This document shows, piece by piece, positions 52,515 through 61,386 of a stretch of 64,000 nucleotides of DNA. The stretch is from RYN-230 sp963770535 (lineage in GTDB: Bacteria; Actinomycetota; Actinomycetes; Streptosporangiales; Streptosporangiaceae): NCBI GenBank assembly GCA_963770535.1, contig CAVYPZ010000006.1, positions 62,001 to 126,000 of the forward strand, given 5' to 3'. The first letter of the stretch is position 1. Every line of letters starts with the position of its first letter. The position numbers and the translations under genes were made by a program. Under the pieces are notes generated by a model that searched no databases, was not told the origin of the DNA, and worked only from the letters and a program-made list of their open reading frames with translations.

Positions 52515-53504
52515 TCAGGTTCCGCGGCGGGGCAGCCCCGCAGCCTGGTACACCGCATCGATCACGGTCATGTTGGCCACCGCGTCCTCGGGCGGGGTGA
52601 GCACCGGATCCCCGTGCCGTACCGCGGCGGCGAACGCCCGCAGCTGGTAGGTGTAACTTGGCTCACCGCTGACCCGCTCGCGCCGGGTGTAGGCGTCGGC
52701 GGCCACGGTCAGCCGGTTGAAGCGCTGCGGCGAGACGTAGTTGAAAACCCGCATCACCCCCGCATCACCGACCGCCTTCGCGTCCAGCCGCAGCACCTGG
52801 CCAGACCACAGCGACGTGGTCATCCGGCCCAGCACCCCGCCGTCGAACCGGAACGAGGCGGACATCGCCCGGTCCACGTCCGGGCCGTGCAGCCTGGCCC
52901 GCGCGGACAGCACCTCGGGCTCACCGGGGCCGAGCATGCGCAGCCAGTTGATCGCGTAGCAGCCGGCGTCCATGGTGGCCCCGCCGCCCAGGGCGTAGGA
53001 GTAGCGGATGTCGGAGAAGCGCGGCAGCGGGAAGCACAGCGAGGCTTCCAGGTAGCGCAGCGGCCCGATCTCCCCGCCCAGCACCACGTCCTGCATCCGG
53101 CGGGCCAGCGGATGGTAGCGGTAGTGAAAAGCCTCCATCACGACCAGCCCGGACGCCCGGGCTACCGCGGCGACCCGGGCTGCCTCGTCGGCGTTCGCGG
53201 TGAAGGGCTTTTCGCACAGCACGTGCTTGCCCGCCTCGATGGCGCGCAGCGTCCACTGCGCGTGCAGGGAGTTGGGCAGGGGGTTGTAGATCGCGTCGAT
53301 GGCAGGGTCGTCGATCAGTTCCTGGTAGGAGTCGTGCACCTGGCGGATGCGGTGCTTCGCCGCGAACCGCCGGGCCCGCTCCGGATCACGCGCGGCCACG
53401 GCGGCCACCGTGACCTCGGGGATCTGGCGCGCGGGCTTGAGCAGCGCGCCCGGCGTGATCCGCGCGGCACCCAGCGTCCCGATCCGCAACCGGTCCACGG
53501 TCAC
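52515..53504 (-). CDS. Gfo/Idh/MocA-family oxidoreductase
   Basis: NAD(P)-dependent oxidoreductase of 329 aa. Rossmann N-terminus RIGTLGAARITPGALLKPAR, IYNPLPNSLHAQWTLRAIEA, and the family lysine in KHVLCEKPFTANADEAARV. The second half is the Gfo/Idh/MocA C-terminal sheet (MEAFHYRYHPLARRMQDVVL, GGGATMDAGCYAINWLRML). The presence of EKP and the later DAGCY segment fits sugar/inositol dehydrogenases; substrate unknown. GTG 53504, with GAGGAGAG just before it, or GTG 53498. It lies 16 bases after rlmB's stop, read-through from the cysS-rlmB operon is likely. Confidence 0.88.
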   Translation of the reverse strand: MTVDRLRIGTLGAARITPGALLKPARQIPEVTVAAVAARDPERARRFAAKHRIRQVHDSYQELIDDPAIDAIYNPLPNSLHAQWTLRAIEAGKHVLCEKPFTANADEAARVAAVARASGLVVMEAFHYRYHPLARRMQDVVLGGEIGPLRYLEASLCFPLPRFSDIRYSYALGGGATMDAGCYAINWLRMLGPGEPEVLSARARLHGPDVDRAMSASFRFDGGVLGRMTTSLWSGQVLRLDAKAVGDAGVMRVFNYVSPQRFNRLTVAADAYTRRERVSGEPSYTYQLRAFAAAVRHGDPVLTPPEDAVANMTVIDAVYQAAGLPRRGT

Positions 53505-53520
53505 CTCTCCTCGCGAGCTC

Positions 53521-54567
53521 TCAGCGAGCGCGGCGGATGGCTACTTCGTGCAGGGCGATGCCGGCCGCCACGCCGGCGTTGAGCGACTCGGTCTGCGCCG
53601 CGATGGGGATCCGCACCAGCACGTCGCAGCGCTGCGCAACCAGGCGGGACAGGCCCCGGCCCTCCGACCCGACGACGAGCACGAGCGGGCCGTCGGCCAC
53701 GGCGAGATCGCCAAGATCGGTATCGCCCCCGGCGTCGAGGCCCACCACGAACAGGCCCGCCTCCTGGTAGGAGGTGAGCGCGCGGGCCAGGTTCGTGGCC
53801 CAGGCCACAGGCACCCGGGCCAGCGCCCCGGCCGACGCCTTCCAGGCTCCCGCGCTGACGTGCGCGGAACGCCGGGCCGGCACGAGCACGCCGTGGCCGC
53901 CGAACGCCGCGACCGAGCGGGCGATCGCGCCGAGGTTACGCGGGTCGGTGACCCCGTCGAGCGCCACGATCAGGGGCTGCTCGCCGCGGGCCCGGGCTCG
54001 CTGCAGCAGGTCCCCGGGGTGGGCGTAGTCGTATGGGCGGATCTTCAGGCCCAGGCTCTGGTGCACCGCCCCCCCGGTCAGCCGGTCCAGTTCGGGCCGG
54101 CCCGCCTCGATGACCGGGATCCCCGCGTCAGCGGCAAGCCGGATCGCCTCGTTGAACCGCGGGTCGGAGCCGTCCCGGGGGCCGGCGTAGAGCGCGGTGG
54201 CGGGGACGCGGGCGCGCAGGGACTCCAGCACCGCGTTGCGGCCGGCCACCACCTCGGGGGCGTCACCGGCACCGCGGGCCCGGTCCGCCGCACGGCCGCC
54301 GCGCTCCGCGGGCCGGCTGTCACGGCCAGCCCGAGGGTCGGCCCGGGAACTGGCGGGGGGCGGCGCGCCGCCCCCCGCACGGCCGGCCGCCTTCGCGGCC
54401 GCCCGGCGTTGCGCCGGGTGGCCGGGGCGCAGGTGCGCGGGCGGGGTCGGCCCCTTGCCCTCGAGCTTCCGCTTGCCGTATCCGCCGGTACCGGGGCGCG
54501 GCTTGCCGGACTTGGTCCGGCCGCCCCGGCCGGGACGGGCCGGCCCGCCTTCGGCTGCGTCGCTCAC
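53521..54567 (-). CDS. rlmB: 23S rRNA (guanosine-2'-O-)-methyltransferase RlmB
   Basis: SpoU/TrmH-class methyltransferase of 348 aa. An N-terminal basic and Gly/Ala/Arg-rich extension of about 110 residues precedes the substrate-binding domain (VVAGRNAVLESLRARVPATA). The SPOUT catalytic core follows: IVALDGVTDPRNLGAIARSV, VVGSEGRGLSRLVAQRCDVL and RIPIAAQTESLNAGVAAGIA, the three canonical motifs with the N, E and S/N residues. It uses SAM to methylate the ribose of a guanosine in 23S rRNA. GTG 54567 overlaps the cysS stop (GTGA), the usual actinobacterial arrangement. The long disordered N-terminus is normal for this phylum. Confidence 0.93.
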   Translation of the reverse strand: MSDAAEGGPARPGRGGRTKSGKPRPGTGGYGKRKLEGKGPTPPAHLRPGHPAQRRAAAKAAGRAGGGAPPPASSRADPRAGRDSRPAERGGRAADRARGAGDAPEVVAGRNAVLESLRARVPATALYAGPRDGSDPRFNEAIRLAADAGIPVIEAGRPELDRLTGGAVHQSLGLKIRPYDYAHPGDLLQRARARGEQPLIVALDGVTDPRNLGAIARSVAAFGGHGVLVPARRSAHVSAGAWKASAGALARVPVAWATNLARALTSYQEAGLFVVGLDAGGDTDLGDLAVADGPLVLVVGSEGRGLSRLVAQRCDVLVRIPIAAQTESLNAGVAAGIALHEVAIRRAR

Positions 54568-55958
54568 CGCTTCAGCTCCCAGCGCGGTCCCTGCGGGGTG
54601 TCCTCGATGAGGATGCCCGCCGCGTGCAGGTCGTCCCGGATGGCGTCGGCGGCCGCGTAGTCGCGCCGCTCGCGGGCGGCCTGCCGTTGCGTGAGGGCCA
54701 CGGTGACCAGCGCGCTGACCACCGCATGCAGGTCGTCACCGGGACCGGCCGACGCCCAGGGCTCCGACAGCGGGTCGAGGCCGAGCACGGTGAGCATGGC
54801 CCGCACGTCGCCCAGCGCGGCCGAGGCCGCGGCGGTGTCGCCCGCGGCCAGTGCGTTGTTGCCGGCCCGGACCGTGTCGTGCACGACCGCCAGGGCCTGC
54901 GGCACGGCCAGATCGTCATCCATGGCGGCGCGGAACGCGGCAGGCAGGTCAGCGCCCGCCCCGGCCTGCGGGCTGATCTCCGCCGCCCGGGTGACGAAGT
55001 TCTCGATCCTGCGGTACGCGGCGACGGCCTCGTCCAGCGCTTCCGGCGAGTACTCGATCCCCGAGCGGTAATGCGCCTGTCCCAGGTAATACCGCAACTC
55101 CACCGGCCGCACGTGGGTCACCATGGCGTCAACCAGCAGGGAGTTCCCGAGGGACTTGCTCATCTTCTCCCCGGCCACCCCGACCAGGCCGTTGTGGAGC
55201 CAGTACTGCGCGAACCCGTCCCCGGCGGCGCGGGACTGGGCGATCTCGTTCTCGTGGTGGGGGAAGATCAGGTCCAGCCCGCCGCCGTGGATGTCGAACG
55301 TGGGCCCCAGGTATTTGGTGGCCATGGCGGAGCACTCCAGGTGCCAGCCGGGCCGGCCGGGGCCCCAGGGGGTGTCCCACGCGGGCTCCCCGGGCTTCGC
55401 GCCCTTCCACAGCGCGAAGTCGTGCGGGTCACGCTTGGCGTCGTTGGGCTCGGTGTCGTCCGCCGGGCGCATGTGATCGACCCGCTGCCCCGACAGCGCG
55501 CCGTAGGCCGGGTAGGAGCGGACGTCGAAGTAGACGCCGCCGCCGGCCGCGTAGGCGTGATCCGTGTCGACCAGCCTGCGCATCAGCGTGATCATCTCGG
55601 GCACGTGCCCGGTCGCCCGGGGCTCGATGTCCGGGGGAACACAGCCCAGCACCGCGTACGCGCGGCTGAACGCCCGCTCGTTCCGCTGGGCCACCAGCCA
55701 CCAGGGGACGCCCTCGGCCGCCGCGACCCGGATGATCTTGTCGTCGATATCGGTGACGTTCCGGCAGAACGTCACCTGGTACCCGCTGGCCCGCAGCCAC
55801 CGGGTGAGGATGTCGAAGACCACGCCCGAGCGGATGTGCCCGATGTGCGGCGGCGCCTGCACGGTGGCCCCGCACAGGTACAGCGACACCTGGCCGGGCG
55901 TCACCGGCGTGAAGTCGCGCACCGTGCGCGCGGCAGTGTCGTAGAGGCGGAGCGTCAC
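54564..55958 (-). CDS. cysS: cysteinyl-tRNA synthetase
   Basis: Class I aminoacyl-tRNA synthetase of 464 aa. Key motifs: LYLCGATVQAPPHIGHIRSG with the HIGH-type HIGH sequence and zinc-binding Cys; RNVTDIDDKII; HLECSAMATKYLGPTFDIHG with further zinc ligands; FPHHENEIAQS; and the KMSKS loop GEKMSKSLGN. The C-terminal anticodon-binding helices and a DALR-type end (DYAAADAIRDDLHAAGI, IEDTPQGPRW) are normal. GTG 55958 start. This is the intact standard enzyme. It is followed by rlmB in a conserved pair. Confidence 0.96.
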   Translation of the reverse strand: MTLRLYDTAARTVRDFTPVTPGQVSLYLCGATVQAPPHIGHIRSGVVFDILTRWLRASGYQVTFCRNVTDIDDKIIRVAAAEGVPWWLVAQRNERAFSRAYAVLGCVPPDIEPRATGHVPEMITLMRRLVDTDHAYAAGGGVYFDVRSYPAYGALSGQRVDHMRPADDTEPNDAKRDPHDFALWKGAKPGEPAWDTPWGPGRPGWHLECSAMATKYLGPTFDIHGGGLDLIFPHHENEIAQSRAAGDGFAQYWLHNGLVGVAGEKMSKSLGNSLLVDAMVTHVRPVELRYYLGQAHYRSGIEYSPEALDEAVAAYRRIENFVTRAAEISPQAGAGADLPAAFRAAMDDDLAVPQALAVVHDTVRAGNNALAAGDTAAASAALGDVRAMLTVLGLDPLSEPWASAGPGDDLHAVVSALVTVALTQRQAARERRDYAAADAIRDDLHAAGILIEDTPQGPRWELKR

Positions 55959-56271
55959 GCAGCAAGGTTACGGGATCAGGTGGCCTGCCGGGGCGGCCCG
56001 GCTCGCGGATTGCCCAGGTCCGGCACGGCTTGCAACACGCCGCGTACCTGCGCTTGCCGCGAATATCCCCAGTCCACCAGGCGATACGCAATATCGTCTC
56101 CCTTGACGTTAGACAGCAGACACGGACGTGATCGCGCGGGCGGCCACGGGGCCTGCGAGCCGCCCGCATCGCGGTCCCCCGTTGCCCGCGGGGACGCGCG
56201 TACCGATTCGCGGTCTCTGGGGGTGGCCGGGAGTCACGCGGCAGCACCGCAGGAAGGACGACGTAGCCCCG
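55959..56271. other. intergenic region between divergent cysS and DUF2637 genes
   Basis: About 310 bases with no gene I can support. It contains an AT-richer core near 56060-56115 with GAATATCCCC and the palindrome listed separately; promoters for both divergent genes must lie here. No T-box leader could be recognised upstream of cysS. Confidence 0.5.
56082..56096. promoter_or_regulatory. palindrome CGATA-N5-TATCG upstream of cysS
   Basis: 5-bp inverted repeat with 5-base spacer (CGATACGCAATATCG) in the AT-richer core of the cysS/DUF2637 interval. Shape of a small operator; no regulator known. Confidence 0.3.
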
Positions 56272-57511
56272 ATGAACGGCAATCCCCGAGCGAACGGCTC
56301 ACGGGGGCATGACCCCTACGCCGCGCTCCGCCTGGTCGCGCTCATCGCCGCGATCACCGGGGTCATCGTGCTGGCCGCGGCCGCATTCGTGCTCTCCTAC
56401 GGGGGAATCCACCAGATCGCGCTGTCCGCCGGGGTATCGGCCAGCATGGCCCGCATCTTCCCCGTCATCTTCGACGCGATGCTGGTGGTGTCCTGCGCCG
56501 CGGTACTGTCGCTGCGCGCCGCGAACTGGTGGCACCGTACCTACGCGTGGCTGACCGCGCTGGTGCTGCTGGCCGCGCTGGCCGCCGCGGGCGCGGTGCA
56601 CGCGACCGATACGCACATCCCCCGCAAACCGGCCGCCGCGACCATCGCCGTGCTTCCCTGGGTCCTCCTGCTGCTGGCGTTCAGCCTGCTGCTGTCGATG
56701 CTGCGGCAGTTCCGCCGCGCCCGGGCCGCCGAGGCCGGCCAGGACGTGACCGAGACCACCGGGCTGGCCGCGCCCGCGGCACCCGGCAGCACCGCGCGGG
56801 ACAGCAGCGCGCGGGACAGCAGCGCGCCTGGGCCCGCCGGGGCTGAACATGCGGGGCCGGGCATCGCCGGATCGGCAGCCGCCTCCCGGCCCGGGCTGGA
56901 CATCCTGGAACGGCGCGCCCCGTCTCCGCAGCCTGTACCCACCCGGACCGCGGTCCAGCCCAATGCCAGCCAGCCCAGTGGTGCCCTCCCGGCCCGCGCG
57001 GCCGTGGATACGGTGCCCGCGCACGAGAGCGTCCCGACGGCCCTCCCGGCCAGCCCTGCCCCGGCGCAGCCCTGCCCCGGCCAGCCCTGCCCCGGCCAAC
57101 TCTGTTCCAGTCGGCCCAGTCCCTGCCGCGCGGACACCCGGCCCACCCGTGCCGGAGGCCGCCGCACAGTCGCCGGGTGCGCCTCCCCCGGGCACACCTG
57201 CCGCGGGCGCCCATCCCGTCTACCAAGGGAACTCACCGAGCACGGAGCCCGGGGCGGACGCCGGGCCGGGTGCCGCTGCCCGGGTCAATGGGACGCGCCC
57301 GGCTGCCGCTGAAGAGCAGCCGCAACGAACACCTCTACCGCCCACCCGGTCCGGCGGAGGCCCGGAGCAGCAGGCGGTACCGCCGGAGCCGCCCGCAGGG
57401 CCGGTCCCCGACGCTGCCGGGCCTCCCGCCCAGCCGGAGCCAGCCCCCGCGCCCGTGGAATCAGCGGCGCCGGCCGAGGCAGGCGGCGGCACCTCCGCGG
57501 GCGACGCGCCA

Positions 57512-57617
57512 GCGGGCACAGAGGCTGCGGGCACAGGGCCTGCGGGCACAGAGGCTGCGGGCACCAGAGGCTGCGGGCACAGGGCCTGCGGGCACAGAGG
57601 CTGCGGGCACAGAGGCT
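57512..57617. repeat. 15-bp coding tandem repeat, seven units
   Basis: Unit GCGGGCACAGAGGCT (encoding AGTEA), with a GGGCCT variant. Six units are 15 bases and the fourth (57557-57572) is 16 bases, with an extra C at 57564-57565 that breaks the frame. Confidence 0.85.
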
Positions 57618-57764
57618 GCTGATGCCGAGCATCCCGACGCCGAGCATCCGGACGCTGAGCGCCCTCCGGCCGGGCCCGCTGGCCCGGCCCCCGCCGGGAC
57701 AGATGCGGAGGAGCCGGCGGATCAGACCCCAGCGGATCAGGAGGTGACCGGGCGCGCTCCGGCC

Positions 57765-57854
57765 GATCAGCCCCAGGCCGCCGATCAGCCCCAGTCCGCC
57801 GATCAGCCCCCGGCCGCCGATCAGCCCCAGTCCGCCGATCAGCCCCCGGCCGAT
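57765..57854. repeat. 18-bp coding tandem repeat, five units
   Basis: Unit GATCAGCCCCAGGCCGCC (encoding DQPQAA and variants) in the tail of the DUF2637 protein; frame kept. Confidence 0.85.
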
Positions 57855-58289
57855 CACGAGCCCACGGGAGAAGAGCGGGCCGTCCAGGAGCAGGTCGCCC
57901 TGGAACAGGCCGGTGACGAGGAAGCCGCCGGCCCAGCATCGGCGGAGCAGGCCGATGAGGCACCCGCGGGTGGCCCGGACGAGCCGGCCACAGAAGCTGA
58001 TGCCCAGCCGCCCGCGGGCGGTCCCTCCGCTGACCAGTCGTCCGGGGCCGCAGGAGGATCCATTCACGTGCCGCATCAGCCCATGCCGGCCCCGGTACCC
58101 GCCCCCTCGCCGCACTTCGACCGGCTGAGAAGCACTCCGACGCCGCCCGAGGACGAACCTGAGCCCGACGCCTGACACCGGCCCTCGCCGGCCCCGGCGG
58201 TGACGAACACCTCATCGGCGGCCGCAAGCGCGCCGGTTACGCTGGTTTCGTCGTCGTCGTCGCCGGACCAGCCCGGGAGGAGCAGCACC

Positions 58290-58931
58290 GTGGGACACAT
58301 GGCCGAAATGACCGAGCTGACCTCCGAGGCGGAACTGCTTGAGATGCTCGGTGCGCCAATCCGGCGGTCGGCCACCAAGGTTCGCCCCGTGCTGCACGCC
58401 CGCGACCGCGAATGGCTCGCCGCGTCCCCGTTCTGCCTGATCGCCACGTCCGCCGCGGACGGCCGGTGCGACGTGTCCCCCAAAGGCGATCCGCCCGGGT
58501 TCGCCAGGGTTCTCGACGACAGCACGATCGCGATCCCGGACCGGGCGGGGAACAAGCGGTTCGACGGGTTCCGCAACATCCTCACCAACCCTCAGGTCGG
58601 CCTGCTGTTCGTGGTCCCGGGCCGGAACGACACGCTGCGCATCAACGGGCGGGCCCGGCTCATCCGCGAGGCGGCGTTCTTCGACGACATGCTCGTCCGC
58701 GGAAACCGGCCGCGCCTGGCCCTGCTGGTCGAGATGGAGGAAGTCTTCACTCACTGCGCCAAGGCGTTCCTCCGCGCGCAACTGTGGGACCAGCAGACGT
58801 GGAACCCCGGGCGCCTGGCCTCGGTGGCCTGCATCACGAAGGACGTGCAGCCGGACATCGAGGAGACCCTGGAGGAACTTGAGCAGCACTACGGCCCTGC
58901 CTACCGGGAACTGCTCTACCCCGCCACCTGA
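58290..58931 (+). CDS. pyridoxamine 5'-phosphate oxidase-fold protein
   Basis: FMN-binding split-barrel protein of 213 aa of the group often named after MSMEG_1061. Features: CLIATSAADGRCDVSPKGDP, DDSTIAIPDRAGNKRFDGFR, ILTNPQVGLLFVVPGRNDTL, RINGRARLI, and a longer C-terminal helix (HCAKAFLRAQLWDQQTWNPG). Such enzymes reduce or oxidise small molecules with FMN or F420, substrate unknown. GTG 58290 lies after GGGAGGAGC at good spacing; the same frame extends upstream but without domain content. It converges on ispF (47 bases between stops). Confidence 0.85.
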   Translation: MGHMAEMTELTSEAELLEMLGAPIRRSATKVRPVLHARDREWLAASPFCLIATSAADGRCDVSPKGDPPGFARVLDDSTIAIPDRAGNKRFDGFRNILTNPQVGLLFVVPGRNDTLRINGRARLIREAAFFDDMLVRGNRPRLALLVEMEEVFTHCAKAFLRAQLWDQQTWNPGRLASVACITKDVQPDIEETLEELEQHYGPAYRELLYPAT

Positions 58932-58978
58932 CCGGCCTGGGCCACCTGGCCAGCCCGGGCCAGCTCACCCGGTCGTGG

Positions 58979-59465
58979 TCAGTCCTGCCTGACCACCAGG
59001 GCGGTAGCGACGGCCGCGATGCCCTCACGCCGTCCCGTCAGGCCCAGCCCGTCCGTCGTGGTCCCGGACAGGCTCACTGGCGCCCCGCCGAGGGCCTCGG
59101 ACAGGACCTTCTCGGCCTCCTGCCGCCGCGGCGACAGCCGAGGCCGCTCGCCGATGACCTGGATGCGCGACGTTCCCGATGGAGTATCCGGCCCCTGTGA
59201 CCAGGGCTGCCGTCGCGCGGAGCAGCACCGTACCCGCTGCCCCGGCCCACTTCGCCTCGGCGGTGCCGAAGTTGGTGCCCAGATCACCGAGCCCCGCGGC
59301 CGATAGCAGCGCATCGCAGGCGGCGTGCGCCGCCACATCACCATCAGAATGACCAGTCAGGCCCTCTTCACCCGGCCAGAACAAGCCCGCCAGGTAAAGC
59401 GGGCGCCCAGGTCCGAAAGGGTGCACATCTGTGCCCACTCCCACCCTGGGCAGCCCGCTCACCAT
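58979..59465 (-). pseudogene. ispF: 2-C-methyl-D-erythritol 2,4-cyclodiphosphate synthase, one frame change
   Basis: MEP-pathway cyclase IspF, cyclising CDP-ME-2P. The first part is clear: VGVGTDVHPFGPGRPLYLAG with the zinc-binding DxH, then GHSDGDVAAHAACDALLSAA, LGDLGTNFG and GYSIGNV. One extra base near 59175 moves the rest into a second frame: QVIGERPRLSPRRQEAEKVL, VSLSGTTTDGLGLTGRREGI and AAVATALV, the canonical C-terminus, stopping at 58979. Rejoined length is about 162 aa, normal. As this gene is essential where the MEP pathway is the only isoprenoid route, the frameshift is probably a sequencing or assembly error. ATG 59465; the ispD gene that usually precedes it is absent here. Confidence 0.88.
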
Positions 59466-59483
59466 ATGCGCGCCGCTGCGAGA

Positions 59484-59966
59484 TCAGGAGGCGAGGATCT
59501 CGTCGAGCAGCGCCTCGGCCTTGTCCTCGTTGGTCTTCTCAGCCAGCGCAAGCTCGCTGACCAGGATCTGCCGCGCCTTGGCCAGCATGCGCTTCTCGCC
59601 TGCGGACAGGCCGCGTTCCCGGTCCCTGCGCCACAGATCGCGGACGACCTCGGCTACCTTGTTCACGTCACCCGACGCGAGCTTCTCAAGGTTGGCCTTA
59701 TACCGTCGTGACCAGTTGGTCGGTTCCTCGGTGTGCGGGGCGCGAAGCACCTCGAACACCCTCTCAAGCCCTTCCTGCCCGACAACGTCCCGCACGCCCA
59801 CCAGCTCGGCGTTGTCCGCAGGAACGCGTACGGTCAAGTCACCCTTATCGACCTTGAGAACGAGGTACGTCTTGTCCTCACCCTTGATCGAACGGGTCTC
59901 GATCTCTTCGATGCGAGCAGCCCCATGGTGGGGGTAGACGACCGTGTCGCCGACCTTAAAAGTCAT
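59484..59966 (-). CDS. carD: CarD-family RNA polymerase-binding transcription factor
   Basis: CarD/CdnL protein of 160 aa. N-terminal RNAP-interaction Tudor-like domain: MTFKVGDTVVYPHHGAARIE, DKTYLVLKVDKGDLTVRVPA; C-terminal helical DNA-binding part with NWSRRYKANLEKLASGDVNK, VVRDLWRRDRERGLSAGEKR and MLAKARQILVSELALA. It stabilises the open complex at rRNA and other promoters and is essential in mycobacteria. ATG 59966 gives the conserved MTFKVGDTVVYPHHG beginning; an ATG three codons earlier is too close to AAGGGG. Followed by ispF 18 bases downstream, as in most actinomycetes. Confidence 0.96.
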   Translation of the reverse strand: MTFKVGDTVVYPHHGAARIEEIETRSIKGEDKTYLVLKVDKGDLTVRVPADNAELVGVRDVVGQEGLERVFEVLRAPHTEEPTNWSRRYKANLEKLASGDVNKVAEVVRDLWRRDRERGLSAGEKRMLAKARQILVSELALAEKTNEDKAEALLDEILAS

Positions 59967-60383
59967 GTGGCACATACCCCTTCCGCTAAAGCAATGTTAG
60001 CACGACCAACAGGGTTGCCTTCCTGTCGTTCACGTTAAACGTGCAGGTCAATGGGCGTTTTAGGGTCTCAGAAAGCGGCCGGAGGGGTGTGTCGGGGGGG
60101 CCGGGATGCCCGCGGGCACCCCGAGGAAGATCATCGACTTCGGGCGGCTTTCACCTGGACGGCCTCATCAGGGACCAGTCTGCACGCTTTGTCCTGGTTG
60201 CGCGGCGGCCCAACCCGGGGGCGGGTTCCGGGCCTTCTCGCGGCCGGATCCGGGGCCCGGAGACACCACCTGCGAGGTGGTGGGGGGACGAACCTGTCTT
60301 AATCCGCTGGTGGCCAACCCTGCCGGGAAAGCAGTGGCAGGCACATACTGGAGGGCAACGAGTCCGCGCACGTCCGGAGAAGG
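59967..60383. other. intergenic region between divergent carD and a membrane-protein gene
   Basis: About 415 bases, no supported gene. On the leftward strand there is TTGACC (60051-60046) and TAACAT (60001-59996), possible promoter boxes of carD but not spaced as a clear pair. The palindrome at 60031 lies next to the TTGACC. The right part (60060-60383) is GC-rich and featureless. Confidence 0.45.
60031..60043. promoter_or_regulatory. palindrome CACGTT-A-AACGTG upstream of carD
   Basis: Perfect 6-bp inverted repeat with one central base, 65 bases before the carD start and beside a TTGACC box. Possible operator. Confidence 0.35.
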
Positions 60384-61166
60384 ATGCTCGTGAACAGAGG
60401 TGGGGATCCGGAGCGGGACGACTACGGCCTGCCCCCGGTGGACATCGAGATCCCAGACGACGCCCGGGAACTCGACCGGGATATCCAGGCGTACCGCCGT
60501 GAGCTGCGCACGCAGCGCAGGCACCGGCTGGTGCGGCGGCTGGGCGGCCCGCTCACCCGGGATGGCATGGTCCTTCCGCTGCTCGCCAGCTGCCTGGCCC
60601 TGACCCTGCTGGCCGGAACCCTGCTCACGATGTTCACGGCCAGACGCGCGGTACCTGGCGCACTGCAGACCGCCAGCGCGCCACGGCGGTCCGGCCCTGC
60701 GGTCGGTCAGGTCGGCGGCCTGCTGCCCGACGCCAGCGTCATCATCGTCGGCAGTGGCCAGTCCCGGCGGCTGCGTGACTTCCGCACCTCCGTCCTCGCC
60801 CTGGTCCCGGCCCGATGCCAGTGCGCGGCCGCGGCCCGGGCGCTGAGCGCGCAGGCGGCGGGCGCCGGCGTGAAGCTCTACTTCGTCGCGGCCGCCGCGG
60901 CGGTGGCCGAGGCCCGGGCGCTGGCCCGGCACAGCCAGCTCAGCGCCGGCCACGTGGTCAGCGACACGCATGACGCCATGGGCAGTGCTTACGAGCCGGT
61001 CGGGCTCACCGCGGTCCTGGTGTACAGGGACGGCGCGGTGCGGAGCATCCGGCAGAGTCTCGGCCCGGCCTCTCAGCTGGAGGGAAGCCTGAAGGCGCTG
61101 AACCGGGCCAGCCCGGAGGGGCTGGATGACCCGGACGGGGACGTGGTGCTGGCGGGCCAGGCCTGA
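60384..61166 (+). CDS. single-pass membrane protein with redoxin-like extracellular domain, unknown
   Basis: Protein of 260 aa conserved near senX3/carD in actinomycetes but unnamed. An acidic cytoplasmic N-terminus (VDIEIPDDARELDRDIQAYR) and basic stretch lead to one membrane helix (MVLPLLASCLALTLLAGTLL, about 62-82). The outer part (about 110-255) has a thioredoxin-like order of strands and helices: DASVIIVGSGQSRRLRDFRT, SVLALVPARCQCAAAARALS with a CQC pair, VKLYFVAAAAAVAEARALA, and AVLVYRDGAVRSIRQSLG. The CxC is not the usual CxxC, so redox activity is uncertain. ATG 60384. Not clearly in an operon with the next gene (220 bases). Confidence 0.68.
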   Translation: MLVNRGGDPERDDYGLPPVDIEIPDDARELDRDIQAYRRELRTQRRHRLVRRLGGPLTRDGMVLPLLASCLALTLLAGTLLTMFTARRAVPGALQTASAPRRSGPAVGQVGGLLPDASVIIVGSGQSRRLRDFRTSVLALVPARCQCAAAARALSAQAAGAGVKLYFVAAAAAVAEARALARHSQLSAGHVVSDTHDAMGSAYEPVGLTAVLVYRDGAVRSIRQSLGPASQLEGSLKALNRASPEGLDDPDGDVVLAGQA

Positions 61167-61210
61167 GGACGCTACCCCTGACCGATCCTGGGCGGGTACG
61201 TCCGCAGCGC

Positions 61211-61286
61211 CGTCGCACGGGTCCGTCGCACGGGTCCGTCGCACGGGTCCGTCGCACGGGCCGACGCACGGGTCCGACGCACGGTC
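61211..61286. repeat. 13-bp tandem repeat, six units
   Basis: CGTCGCACGGGTC repeated; units 1-3 identical, the fourth lacks one base, fifth and sixth are CGACGCACGG(G)TC variants. Lies between the membrane-protein gene and the PCu(A)C-like lipoprotein gene, upstream of its start. Confidence 0.85.
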
Positions 61287-61386
61287 CGGCGACACTCCCC
61301 CGGGGCGGTGCCCGGCCGGCTGCCCGCTGCCGATACGCTTTCACGCGTCCCAGGTGCACCTCACACGAATACGAGGAGAGCACGTG

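Larger units (their letters stand above)
56272..58175 (+). pseudogene. DUF2637 membrane protein with long Pro/Ala-rich tail, two frame changes
   Basis: The first 150 residues are a complete DUF2637 (SpdB-like) domain: LRLVALIAAITGVIVLAAAA, FVLSYGGIHQIALSAGVSAS, RIFPVIFDAMLVVSCAAVLS, WLTALVLLAALAAAGAVHAT and VLPWVLLLLAFSLLLSMLRQ, about four membrane helices. DUF2637 proteins of actinomycetes are linked to plasmid spread or to chromosome biology. The cytoplasmic tail is repetitive (Ala/Pro/Glu/Gln) and shifts frame near 57040-57130 and at 57564, then ends HFDRLRSTPTPPEDEPEPDA. The second shift is one extra C inside a 15-bp repeat, an indel easily made by slippage or miscalled. The ATG 56272 fits the family start. 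Confidence 0.75.

Noticed and set aside
55959..56110. T-box leader before cysS
   Set aside because: No specifier loop or T-box sequence is visible; actinobacterial cysS rarely has one.
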